Source of the DNA: Chaenocephalus aceratus
Lineage: Eukaryota; Chordata; Actinopteri; Perciformes; Channichthyidae
Direction of reading: 5' to 3'
Assembly (NCBI GenBank): GCA_023974075.1
Contig: JAMFTG010000055.1
Location: forward strand, 310,001 to 374,000
Length of the DNA stretch: 64,000 bases
Positions 1 to 29,619 of the stretch are shown one piece after another. Position 1 is the first letter of the stretch. Every line of letters begins with the position of its first letter. Under the pieces are notes generated by a model. It saw only the letters and a program-made list of their open reading frames with translations, made no database searches and was not told where the DNA came from. Position numbers and translations under genes: made by a program.

Positions 1-1240
1 TACAGCTTTATGGTCAGAAATTGGGAATTCAATGACAGCAAGGTTAATGGGAGTGATGCCAGTGCAGCAGAGTAAGTCCAGTATGTGACCTTTGTTATGT
101 GTTGGGAGGTTGACATGTTGTGTGATATCGAGGCAGTCCAGGAGTGAGATGAAATCATTTGCAAAAAACATTGGATGGGTCGTCAATGTGGATGTTAAAG
201 TCACCTAAGAGGATAACATTAGGGGACATTGCACATACAGATGTTAGTAATGATGAAAATTCAGTGAGAAAAACAGCAGAGGGCTTCGGCGGTCTGTAGA
301 TGGAAATAATGATGATGGGTTTGGGGCTAGTGAGTTTTACAACTAAGCATTCAAAAGAGGAGTGATGGGGGACAGTGACAGCAATGACTTTAAAGTGTTC
401 ACGGTGCAACACAGCAAGCCCCCCCCCCTCCCAGTGGCACGGGGTTTACTAATAAAAGCATAACCCGGAAGGACAGCTGCATTAATCTGGGAGAAGTCAT
501 CAGACTGTTGCCAGGTCTCAGTAAGGCATAGAAAATCAAGCTTTTTGTCCATAATGAAGTCAGAAACCAGCTGGGCCTTATTGGTGAGGTATCTTATGTT
601 AAACAGACATAGTTTCAGACAGGTAAGTTGTGCGTATGTGGATGCTTTAGGCAGGGGGGATACCACACTGTGATTGACAGCATGGGCAATGCGAGGGGGG
701 CGAGGCTCTGTGGACCAGAAAGAGCGGATTGTTTTGTTATTGCTGTGTTTTGTGTACTCAAAGTTTCATCCAGATCCACGGTGAATGTATCTTGGTCGTT
801 TGAGAATAGTAGAGTGTTGGGCAAGCAGAGCTGGAGGGGTCCTGGAGTAAGACCGGAGACGTAGCAGCTACGTTGCAGAGTAACGCAGCGGAAGAGACGT
901 GCTCGTTACCGTGAGACACAGAGCGCTCCATATGAGCAGTTTAAAAATCCACATGATGAGTTAAAAACAAAAACAATGTAATCCAGCGGTTTGATGATCC
1001 AATTGGTTGAAGTGAAGCGACAAACCTGCACTGCTGAGGCGGGCGAGTAGTCGTGTTGGTTGTAGCCGCAAGTTTTCTCTCGAAGCGGAGAAGAACCAGA
1101 CGTATGGCGCTGGGGATTTGGAGTCCAGTTGCACAAGACAACATTCAACAGAAACAGCACGAAACAGCACGAAATAATCGACAGACAACGGAGGAGGCGC
1201 GGCAGCAACTTGCCAGCGGTCCCTCACTTCCGGAAAAAAG
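1..1240 (-). mobile_element. Decayed APE-type non-LTR retrotransposon (LINE), 5' portion, cut by window edge
   Basis: Minus-strand translation gives pieces of an apurinic-like endonuclease. About 666-343 holds the N-terminal part with LTETW (catalytic Glu region) and a GRGGG stretch. About 412-155 holds YRPP and GDFN motifs. About 160-1 continues with an HNKGHILDLL stretch and ends in SDHKAV, the C-terminal His motif of these nucleases. The pieces lie in different frames, so the copy is frameshifted and dead. From 860 to 1240 the sequence looks like the 5' leader. The reverse transcriptase part would lie left of position 1. The motif style resembles L2-group elements of fish, but the clade is not certain. 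Confidence 0.75.
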
Positions 1241-1782
1241 TAAAATAATGTAAAAATATGTGTTCATTCATAATCATATATTAACAATAACATTAAAAGG
1301 CAGTTAGAAAAGGTGATTTTAACCTAAATAACATTCGCTGGCTGCACGTGAGCTGAGGGGCCCGTCTACCTATTTCTGTCTGTGGGTTCCTCGTGTGGTT
1401 TTTATTCTGAAAGTTAAAAGAAGAAGCGAAAACTATCAAAAGGGGCTAAAGCTACAAGAGCAAGAACAGTGGCCCCCATGTTGGAGAAAAGTCTGCTAAA
1501 AGTTCACTATCTGTTGGTGGCCGCTAAGGAAAATGACCCACATGCAAACAAGCTTGTTACAAATGTTTAATTACAAAAAGCTTAAAGAAAGACAGAGGCT
1601 GTAGGAAACGTATACTGATGAGGGGAAGTGGAAACATGTGAACTGGTGAACCAGGGTCATGTGACTGCACTCTGAGAAGTGAGGAGTTCAACATGGCTCT
1701 GAGAATGTGGAGATATCTGGTCGACAGAGGGAGGAAATACACTGCATCCATTTTTAATTCAAGGTGAACGCTGTAAGGCTTA
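1241..1782. other. Unassigned intergenic sequence
   Basis: Between the LINE fragment and the pentanucleotide array. I see no convincing exon, RNA gene or terminal repeat here. Confidence 0.4.
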
Positions 1783-3257
1783 ACATGGGTTGGGTTAGGT
1801 TGGGTTGGGTTGGCTTCGGTTGGGTTAGGTTAGGTTGGGTTAGGTTGGGTTGTGTTAGGTTAGGTGAGGTTAGGTTAGGTTGGGTTGTGTTAGGTTGAAT
1901 TAGGTTGGGTTAGATTGGGTTAGGTTAGGTTGGGTTAGGTTGGTTTAGATTGGGTTAGGTTGGGTTAGGTTGTGTTGGGTTGGGTTGGGTTGGCTTCGGT
2001 TAGGTTAGGTTGGGTTAGGTTGAGTTAGGTTGGGTTACGTTAGGTTGGGTTAGGTTGGGTTAGATTGGGTTAGGTTAGGTTGGGTGAGGTTGGGTTGTGT
2101 TAGGTTAGGTTAGGTCGGGTTAGGTTAGGTTGGGTTAGGTTGGGTTGGGTTGTGTTAGGTTGAGTTAGGTTGGGTTCGGTTGGGTTGGGTTAGATTGGGT
2201 TTGGTTAGGTTGGGTTGGCTTCGGTTGGGTTAGGTTGGGTTAGGTTGGCTTCGGTTGGGTTAGGTTGATTTAGGTTGGGTTAGGTTGGGTTATATTGGGT
2301 TGGGTTGTGTTATATTAGGTTGAGTTAGGTCAAGTCAGGTCAGGTTAGGTTAGGTTGGGTTGGGTTAGGTTGGGTTAGATTGGGTTAGGTTGGGTTGGCT
2401 TCAGTTGGGTTAGATTGGGTTAGGTTGGGTTGGGTTAGGTTGGGTTAGATTGGGTTAGGTTGGGTTAGATTGGGTTAGGTTAGGTTGGGTTAGGTTGGGT
2501 TGGGCTGGGTTGGCTTCGGATGGGTTAGGTTGAGTTAGGTTGGGTTAGACTAGGTTGGGTTAGATTGGGTTAGATTGGGTTAGGTTAGGTTGGGTTAGGT
2601 TAGGTCAGGTTAGGTTAGGTTGGGTAAGGTTGGGTTAGGTTGGGTTGGGTTGTGTTAGGTTGAGTTAGGTTGGGTTAGGTTGGGTTGGGTTAGGTTGGGT
2701 TAGATTGGGTTAGGTTGGGTTAGGTTAGGTTAGGTTAGGTTGGGTTGGGTTGGGTTAGGTTGGGTTGTGTTAGATTGGGTTAGGTTGGGTTAGATTGGGT
2801 TACATTGGGTTAGATTGGGTTAGGTTGGGTTGTGTTAGATTGGGTTAGGTTGGGTTAGATTAGGTTAGGTTGGGTTAGGTTGGGTTGGCTTCGGTTGGGT
2901 TAGGTTGGGTTAGGTTGAGTTAGGTTGGGTTAGGTTAGGTTGGGTTGGGTTAGGTTGGGTTAGATTGGGTTAGGTTGGGTTGTATTAGATTGGGTTAGGT
3001 TGGGTTAGATTAGGTTAGGTTGGGTTAGGTTGGGTTGGCTTCGGTTGGGTTAGGTTGGGTTTAGGTTGAGTTAGGTTGGGTTAGGTTAGGTTGGGTTGGG
3101 TTGGGTTAGGTTGGGTTAGATTGGGTTAGGTTAGGTTGGGTTAGGTTGGGTTGGGTTGTGTTAGGTTAGGTAGGTTAGGTTGGGTTAGGTTGGGTTGGGT
3201 TGTGTTAGGTTAGGTTGGGTTAGGTCAGGTTAGGTCAGGTCAGGTTAGGTTAGGTTG
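1783..3257 (+). repeat. Pentanucleotide satellite (GGTTR)n
   Basis: About 1.47 kb of almost pure 5-bp repeat in which TTAGG and TTGGG alternate irregularly. Higher-order blocks recur, marked by a TTGGCTTCGG variant at about 1811, 1991, 2216, 2244, 2396, 2511, 2885 and 3036. Phase is kept almost throughout; one extra T at about 3060 shifts it. TTAGG is the telomere unit of many arthropods, but vertebrate telomeres use TTAGGG, so this is read as an interstitial satellite. Confidence 0.9.
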
Positions 3258-4440
3258 CAACGGTGTTCAAGGGAAATTTTTCAACACAACTTTGATATTT
3301 CTAATACTAATTTCATTGTGTTATGATATCCATTCTATTATTGATTTTACAGTACAACAACACATTTCCTTTTTTTGAAATTTCAAGGTGATGTCTTGGA
3401 TGACAACAACCTCGGAAAAAAAAACACGGAAGAATATTTTCAAAGCCTAAAGCGGCTGGAAATTGTTCTTGTAGATAGAGGTTGATATTTAAAGTAAAAC
3501 CAGGTTTCGGATGTTGAATGTCCTTTAGGAAACCTCCTCTTGATCTCCACCCTCAGGAGCTGTAGTCGTGCACCATGAAAATTGGTGGTTGTGCTGTTTG
3601 TGTGTGCGTGTGTTTCAAATCAAATCAAATCAAGTTTTATTTATAAAGCACATTTAAAAGCGATTTTTGGTCGAGCCAAAGTGCTGTACAGTACATGTAA
3701 TAAAAACACATTACTACAATCACAATAAAAGACAATACATTAGAACAGATATAAAAAACACAGGGAAAAGTCAGGAGTCATGCTCCGCTCGGACTAGAAG
3801 GCCAGGGAGAAGAAGTGTGTTTTAAGAGTAGATTTAAAAAACCCTAGGGTCTGGAGGGGCAGAGTGTTCTGCAGAAAGGTGTGTATGATGAGTCCTGTGA
3901 GTCAGGTGTGTAGAGCCTCAGCAGCTGCAGCTCGTCCTCCTGCAGAGACTCTTAAATATCCGCCTGTCCAAATCCTGGTTTATAGCGTGTTCTAAATATA
4001 TATAAAACCCTGCCATCTTTATTTTTAATCTCTCTTCACCTCAATCTATTTAACTCCCAGATCTATCTGCCAATCAAACACACACACTAAAATAAAGTCT
4101 GACAGATGTTATAAAACTGAAAGTCCCGCCCCCTGCAGTAAAAGATCAGGCCTGTAATCTTGCTTAATGAAGATGACCTATTCAACAGTTGCCACAATTG
4201 TATTAGAATGTATTAATGTATAACCTGAGTGAGTCCAAAGTTCAGATTTGATTAACAGAGACATTCAAGGGGAAACTCTGATAACAACAGGGTGCAAACA
4301 TTTGAACTGTACTTGAATATATTACACAGTTTTTGCAAAACATTTCGCTTGCTGTTACAGAGAAATGTGCACACTGACAAAAATGATAAAGAAATGAATT
4401 AGGCGTTACTTGTTTCACATGATACACTGCATGAGCCTGT
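3258..4440. repeat. Intergenic sequence containing an L2-like LINE 3' tail (3616-3800, minus)
   Basis: The stretch at 3616-3635 is a run of CAAAT/CAAGT units followed by TTTATTTATAAAGCAC. On the minus strand this is the typical 3' end and short tandem tail of fish L2-like LINEs, which here may extend to about 3950. The rest (3258-3600, 3960-4440) is AT-rich with no exon I can support. Confidence 0.5.
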
Positions 4441-4444
4441 TAAT

Positions 4445-4503
4445 GATTGACAGATTTTACAACAGTCAGGAGACAAAGAGAAGAGACGCGCTACACTCAA
4501 CAG
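4445..4503 (+). other. Possible 5' untranslated exon of the Ig/lamin-tail gene
   Basis: A short segment ends in CAACAG followed by the donor GTATGTGG at 4504. The first coding exon at 5185 has its own acceptor (TCTCCAG) directly before its ATG, so an upstream non-coding exon is required, and this is the best nearby donor. Its 5' boundary and promoter are guesses. Confidence 0.35.
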
Positions 4504-5184
4504 GTATGTGGTCTTCGTCTAACATTTTATTTTAAAAAGTGGGTCTGCATTTTGAGTGTTGCCTCTCTCAGTCTGTGTTTCAACTGTAAATTGGTTATAG
4601 TTATATTGTCATATATATGAAATGTTTGTTTAATTGTTCAATCTTCCCATGTGTACAGATCAATACAATTGAATAAACTGGTAATTGTGTACAGAGAGTC
4701 TTTATTTAGAATATTGTAAAAATATCGAAACAATAATGGTAGCTTTAAAACACTACTGAAGTCTTAAGCTACTAAAGTGAAAGTATAATGTCATTTTTTT
4801 CTGAACGGCGTAGAGACAGACACACAATGACATGACTCTTTGTTAATATTCATAGAATATTTGTCAACACAGAAATTAGAATGACAGAAAAGTTAAGCTG
4901 TTCTCTCTTCAGTAGGTTGTGTTTGATGCAAAGGACATAATATGAGGAAACATTGAATGTGTGTAATTATAAGTAAAGCACAGAATATGGCAGCAAAGTT
5001 GTACTTTTCCTTTATTGGACCTTTCAGTACAAGTAAAGTCCAAATTATGAATTTCACTTTATATTTAAATGACTAACAGATTTCTTTCTGACAAGCCTTG
5101 TTTCCAAGTTTTACATAAAAAATGATTTAAGATATGTTTTCACCTGGAAGTCCACACTGTCATCTGTTCTATGTTCATCTCCAG

Positions 5185-23318
<18,134 letters not shown>

Positions 23319-24135
23319 AGACTTTACTATACTTTGTCCTGCTCTCATTGTGCTTATCTTACGCTGCTTTTATCAAAAGTTACTAATACACTTCTGCTCA
23401 CTGTCTGCCTAGCAACAAATAGCTGGAGTTCATTTGAACTTGTCCTCGTGTTGTGATGTGTGAAGTGACGGAGCAGATTTATCAGCAACAGGAAAAAAGC
23501 CATGAGAGAAAGTTACAACGTTATAAAATATCTGAACATTATTCACAGGGACAGAAAGACTCAGAGATCAGCCATTCATTTGATAGAATCACACACTTTA
23601 CTTTTACTATTCAGGTTCATTTAACAGTTTAAACATGTTTTGAGGTGAACTGCCTTTATTTTGCTGCCACTGCTTTTATATTTGACTAGATCTACTCTTT
23701 TATCGTGCTAAATATCTTTATGAAATGTAAAAAAATCCACTCTTATTAATACAAAATGTCGGCTAATGCAAATCATCAAATACAAGTTTCCTCAAAAACT
23801 ATAAGAAATGTTTGTTTACCTGATTTCAAATGTATAATAGATCTTGGCGGATCTTTGTAATTATTGTTGACGGTGTAAATTGTCAAAATATAATTCACTA
23901 TTCACGGCTTCAAGATGTAAAAATGTGTTTTATTTTTGTATTTACATGATGCTACAATTTTGATATTTGCTTACGGCCAACTTCCAAATATGTTTTTAAT
24001 ATGTTTAAGATAATGTTTAATTTTAAGGTGATATATTTTAATTATATGATGTTTTGCAAAGTTAAGTTAGTTTTGTTGACTGAAAACACGTTGACATGAT
24101 TTCTGTTCAAATAAACATTTGTTTTCTTTCAGTCT
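23319..24135 (+). other. 3' untranslated region of the Ig/lamin-tail gene
   Basis: AT-rich sequence after the stop with an AATAAA at 24110-24115, followed about 20 bases later by a TTTC/GTCT-rich stretch. The exact cleavage site is unknown. Confidence 0.55.
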
Positions 24136-24596
24136 ACAGTCTTGTTTCTCTGAGGCTCACAGCCGTCCTTTGAGCTAGAAGCCAAAGTTAGCATGCTAAC
24201 AATCTAGCCGGTTCAAACCTCAAGATTATTTTATATGCTATAAATTACTTGTTCCTATAAACCCCCCTGAAGGCCTCTTTACATATGTATTCATTTATTT
24301 ATACAGACATGTCTGAGAAGCTGAAAGTATCTGGAGTCTAAAATAAAACTCAGAACAACAAACCCTCAGCTCGCCTTTAAAATAAATGCATGCGTCAGTC
24401 AGTACCTCTGTGGTTTTTAACTTTGTCTTGAGTGTGAGAAAACAGCTGCTGCTCGTACCATCATGAGACACAGAGAAGTTACCTCACACTCAACCTGAGC
24501 AGAAGAAGAGATACAACGCTGAAGAAGTGATCATGTCCTCGGCTTGTGGTGTTCATTGTCTTGATGACCAAACTGTCTCTGATCTTTTTACATGAG

Positions 24597-25550
24597 TTAT
24601 TTCTGTGTGACCCTGAGTTTCCCACAATGCAGCAGTCCCACTACCTTTTTGGTAGTGAAGCACAGAGGGACCTGACACTTCATGCAGTACACGGGTGTCT
24701 TCACCCTTCTGTTGCCAGCATCAGAGCACCTCCTGCAGTACCTCCTGACCTTGATGGCATCTTCCCCATAATACTCGGGCATCCAGATGCCATATCCTCA
24801 TCGCCTTCCTCACTGTGAAAACAAATGTGGAAAAAACAAATAGATTAATTCTCTGGCTTGTAGCAGAACATCAATTTTGAGTGTGTGAAATAACATGATA
24901 TCACTCAAAATGTATACCGTGTAAATTATGTGAGACGGGGTTCATATAATCTTTTCAATATTTAATAATATTCCGTCTGTCATATATTTATATATGTATA
25001 TTGTGTATATACATATTATGTATGCATTTGTGTATATATATATATATAATACGTAATAATTGTAAGTCGCTTTGGATAAAAGCGTCAGCTAAATGAAATG
25101 TAATACCGTGTTAAATTCAACATTTATATGTCTTGTTTATTTCAACAACAAGAAACGGCATCCATCTTCTGTGTTTGTTGTTGAGTGTGTGAAAGAACAT
25201 TATATCACAAGATGGATGCCGTTGTGTTATTGTCACGTGTGTGAAATTACTATAGATGAATACACTCTTACACCAAATAAATAACAAATAGATAAAAACA
25301 GATGAATACTCTTACACCAAATAAATAACAAAAAGATAAAAACAGATGAATTCTCTTACACCAAATAAATAAGTAATAGATACAAACAGAGAGATTACAT
25401 ACCTTTCCGGTGACAGAGGTTCATAATCAGTCATTACTGTCCCCTGTATGCGTGACGAGATCACTATCTTCCGACGGAGAGTCCTGAAATACGATATCCA
25501 ATGCCTCCTCGACGGACAAAAAAAGTCTTCTTTCTGGCTGCCAGTGTTAC
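24597..25550 (-). pseudogene. piggyBac-type transposase remnant, internally deleted
   Basis: Minus strand. At 24782-24640 a Cys-rich end reads RRYCRRCSDAGNRR, then YCMKCQVPLCF, the C-terminal zinc-binding motif of piggyBac transposases. At 25540-25430 an acidic N-terminal-like stretch reads LSVEEALDIVFQDSPSEDSD. The catalytic Asp region between them is missing. About three ~53-bp units (CTCTTACACCAAATAAATAA) lie at 25262-25380. The Rex1-like copy at 25555 interrupts the element. Confidence 0.6.
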
Positions 25551-25554
25551 AATG

Positions 25555-26461
25555 AACACTATTCAGACTCAGCTCTCTGAATTAAAGCTTCTTTTAAATG
25601 TGGATAAAACCAAGGTAATGCTCTTTTCAAAAGCTAAAAAGACACCAGAGCCTGTTTTAGATATTGTAACTACGCAAGGAACAAAACTTGAAGTTGTTGC
25701 CTGTTACAAATACCTTGGTATCTGGCTTGATGATTGTCTCTCTTTTAAACTTCATGTCAATAACCTGCTTAAAAAGCTGAGGGTTAGGCTAGGTTTCTTT
25801 TTCAGAAACAAGTCCTGTTTCTCGCTTGAGGCCAGGAAAAGGCTCTGTGACCTTTGACCTGTGCTGGACTCTGGGGATTTGTTGTATATGAATGCACCTG
25901 CCAATTACCTGAGCAAATTGGATGCTGCGTATCACAGTGCTCTGAGATTTGTCACAAATTGTAAAGCGCTTACACATCACTGTACACTGTATACCAAGGC
26001 AGGTTTACCATCACTCTCTGTACGGAGGCTCAGTCATTGGTACACGTTTATCTATAAAGCTTTGTTGGGTAAACTCCCGTATTATATCTGCTCTCTGATA
26101 ACACAGAGAGTTGCAAGCAGCTATTGTCTGAGGTCACACGATGTAGTCTTGTTAGATGTGCCAAGAGCAAGGACTGTCTTAGGTAAGACAGCTTTTATGT
26201 GCGCAGCTCCACTTGCTTGGAACAATCTTCAGCAAGAATTGAAACTGAGCAATCTCATTCCTCTGCATGTTTTTAAAGCTAGGCTAAATGAAATGCTTGC
26301 TGATACAATGGGCACTTGTAAATGTCTATAACTATGTATCCTGTAAATATAATGTATAATGTCCTTTATTGTTTTATGTTTCATGTGGAACCTATATGCT
26401 GCAGGTCTCCCTTGAAAAAGAGATCTATGATCTCAATGGGACCAATCTGAATAAATAAAGG
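25555..26461 (+). mobile_element. Rex1-like LINE, 5'-truncated copy 2
   Basis: Starts at ATTCAGACTCAGCTCTCTGA, inside the RT domain and beyond the YADD box. It is collinear with copy 1 at a constant offset of 4754 bp, with few substitutions. It carries the same TGA at the same place (25855-25857) and the same 3' UTR, ending in AATAAATAAAGGTTTGAAA. Not functional. Confidence 0.85.
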
Positions 26462-26539
26462 TTTGAAAAGAAATGAAATGAAAGAACACAAATCCTGCTG
26501 TTTCGCTGATCGATCTGCCGTTCTCTGCTCTCCTGTCGC

Positions 26540-26642
26540 TGCGGGACATGCTGGGACATGCTGTGACATGCTGGGACATGCTGGGACATGCTGGGACATG
26601 CTGGGACATGCTGTGACATGCTGTGACATGCTGGGACATGCT
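26540..26642 (+). repeat. 10-bp minisatellite GGGACATGCT
   Basis: About ten units of GGGACATGCT or GTGACATGCT directly after the Rex1-like tail. Long open frames through it on the minus strand are an artefact of the repeat. Confidence 0.9.
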
Positions 26643-26659
26643 ATTCTATACTGCGTAAA

Positions 26660-27365
26660 AAGAATGCATAGGGTGTGCCTAAACCAGCTATACTGCCTTT
26701 ACTTATACTTACGCAAGATCCTATCTCTGGAACCCATAGGTCGATTTGGGTGATTGACACATTTTTTTAATCGTTAGAGCCAATCGAATCGAGTGGCAGT
26801 TTCAAAATACGTAAATACGTTACGCCTGCGGAGGGGGAGCTATGCGTAAACTGCATCTCCCGCAGCTGAAGCCACGGACTGTTAATCGTTGGACCTACTC
26901 TTCTGCCGTGAATGAAAGGATTGATTATCAGTAATCATTTTAAAGTGACAAGAGACATTGGATTAACCTTGAGCAGCGTTTTTATTCCTTTGAACACAAC
27001 TTTTGATCACACAACAGCCAAGGTAAGACCTAATTATTGTCATGGATTTGAAAACTGATATTGTTTACTTGCTATGTTCTGGCTGCTAGCTCGGTTAATG
27101 TTGTGCCTGTAGTGATGTGGTGTATACCCATGGAATCTGTGGAATCTCAGCTTTCAGAAAATGAGTTGTTTGTGCAGAAAGTATGAATTATAAATGATCG
27201 TTTTGTGAGTTATGAGCAGAAATAGCAATTGCCCGTTTTTGCCATGGGCTCATTTAGAGGCTTCTTGTGAGACTTATTTTCCGAAAAACTTTTAGATATA
27301 GCACTGTTGCTACATATATAGCATTTTCGGACCCGAGCTCGGGTCCGTGGGGCTTAAGAGGTTAA
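26660..27365 (+). mobile_element. TTAA-type non-autonomous transposon, copy A (truncated)
   Basis: Shares blocks with 39940-40960 and 59525-60644: a GATTGACACxTTTTTTAA / GAGCCAAT block, ACATTGGATTAACCTT, AACACxACTTTTGATCA and TGGAATCTCAGCTTT. It ends GGCTTAAGAGG at 27361 followed by TTAA (27362-27365), the TSD type of piggyBac or Kolobok elements. A perfect 20-base palindrome lies at 27328-27347. The left end is missing. Confidence 0.65.
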
Positions 27366-29611
27366 AACCTTATTAGCACCTGTAGGTAATGTTATCCAAA
27401 GTTGTGAGAACGTTCCGCGCTAGCTGGGAAGGTCGTATACGACTGATCCCCTGGACTCTTTGGAGGAGGAGGATTCAAGAGGCAGGACAAGTACGGGGGT
27501 AATAATTGGAACAGAGTAAACCCGGAGTCAAGAGATTATGAGTGAACGATCGTCTGAGGTGGATCATTCCAGAAGTGGACTGTTCTGCAGATGGTCCAAT
27601 CCAGTGCTTCCCAAATGACCAGAACCGGTCCAGCAGAGACACTAACTTCGACAGTTTAGTTGCAGGGGCTGATTTCAGTTAACACTACTGACACTGTTTT
27701 AAAGTGACAAGCTTATAGTTTTTTTTTTTTTGTACCTCTGATTTGGTGAATATGCCTTTTAAGGGACAATGTCACTAATATATGTGTTTTGTGTAATATG
27801 TTACATGTTTGAGTGTAGCAGGGAGTTGTATGGTGTACAAGGCATCATATTGATATAGGAGGGACTACGGCTTGATCTCCCTTATGTTTTCTCTGAACCT
27901 ATATAGTAGGTGGCTTTTACAGCCGATGGTAAAGCTAAGAGTTTTTCAGTTAACCCTGCTCAAGTTTGGTGTCAGTTGTCTTGGAGGTCAGAATGGTTTA
28001 TTCAGAGGTACACCATGGTCTGGATTTTTGTGAAATATAGGAGGGGTGAATGTAACCGATGTATAACTTCACTTGTTTATATTTCGGTAAAATCATTTTT
28101 GTCCATATTGTCTTTGTAAATTGTGTTACTGTCACTTTATTTTTTAGATGCTTTTAACTTGAAAAGTACGTTTTATTTTGGTACTCTTGGCACCGGCACA
28201 TTTCTGCAGAAGTGCGCTACTTTCTTCAGTTAGCTTCAGGCTTCACTGAGGAGAAGTATTGAGGTAGAAAGCTGATGAAGCCATTTCCTGCTGTCATTAT
28301 ATTCTGTTTGCACAGATAATAAATCCTGGTTGGCAAGAAGGAAGTTGTTTGCATTCGATCACGCAACACAACGCAGAGATCACATGTGGCGTCAAACCAG
28401 ACCGGTTACATGTAGCACCGGCGATTTGTGAGGAGATTCCTCTAGATTCTGTCGGAATTAGACTAAAGCCTTGAGTGAATTGTAGAATGAAAGTTTGAAA
28501 CTGTTAGATCCCACTGACCATTTACGAGGAAATCCCTAGAGTCTAAATGTTCTCAGACTCTGGGCTTGAATGTGTTTTTAGCACCGGCGATTTATGAGGA
28601 GATTCCTCTGGATTCTGTCGGAAGATTATAATGTCACAACTGAATTGGGCAGTTGAAGTTACAATTTAGTGAAATAAATGTTAGACTGAGAATTGAGGTT
28701 TCATATTAGAAAAATGACAACAGCATGATATGTTTTGTATGATTGTCATATTCAGTGGTGTTTCTATATGTACAAAAGTGGTGGGGTACAAAAAACTCAG
28801 ATGTCTATAATATAAGCTTCTGCAGAGAGGTTCATGGCTGGTGAGGCACTGGCACTGACTCTTCAGGTTTACAAATATATTAAATCAAAATATAATATTA
28901 TTTTCAAAAGCTTTTTTTGTCTGATGCTTCAATTACTTTTAAACAGACAGTTCAACAGAAGGATACCCAAAAAAATGTAATTTTATCATTTAAATATTGA
29001 ATTGTTCTCTCTTAGTAAGATCCCATTTTCAATAAAATTGCAGTCTTACCTTGACTTGGAGATGAAGTCCATTTGCCTATCCTTCTGGACAAAAATCTCT
29101 ATTACTTTTTTGTAAAAGTCCTCGTTATCTTCTTGTAGTTTCAAAAGTCTATCATAAATCTAATCTAAGCAATAGATTTTTGATTCGAAAATGATAAAAG
29201 TAGGGTAGACACACTTACACAACACATGTATCGAGACAATAAATGAACTGTTTATATAGTCGATCAACACTGTGTATGTTACTCATTACAGGATAATCAC
29301 ATGGCACTAAATCAGACCGGCTGTTCTCCTCTGTTTACATCCTGCTGGTTTAAATTATGTGTTCTATAGGCTCTGTGCACAAGATTGAGTTGAGTAGTGA
29401 GCCTTTCGTTTTTTTTTCGTGGTGGGATGTCTGCTGAGAGGTCCTTGTATACCTCGCTGACTTTGAGGACATCTGGGTCTGGCAGCTCCCCCCGCACGGC
29501 CTTGTAACGTGTACTCCTTTGAACACAGCTACATACAATTACTTAGGACAATATATATTACCTTACACCGTCAGCAACTGTAAACTGCTTTGGCATAGTG
29601 GAAATGAACAC
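27366..29611. other. Unassigned intergenic sequence with a short direct repeat
   Basis: No gene or complete element found. A roughly 43-bp segment (AGCACCGGCGATTT, then GAGGAGATTCCTCT) occurs at about 28412 and again at about 28580. The stretch 27799-28400 ends near a GGTTACA and could be an LTR, but no second copy or primer site supports it. Confidence 0.35.
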
Positions 29612-29619
29612 CATGTCAC

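Noticed and set aside
1783..3257. Array read as a true telomere
   Set aside because: The unit is a pentamer, not vertebrate TTAGGG; it is internal and flanked by ordinary sequence on both sides.
26381..26639. Minus-strand frames reading Ser-Gln-His-Val-Pro-Ala-Cys repeats
   Set aside because: They are translations of the 10-bp GGGACATGCT minisatellite.
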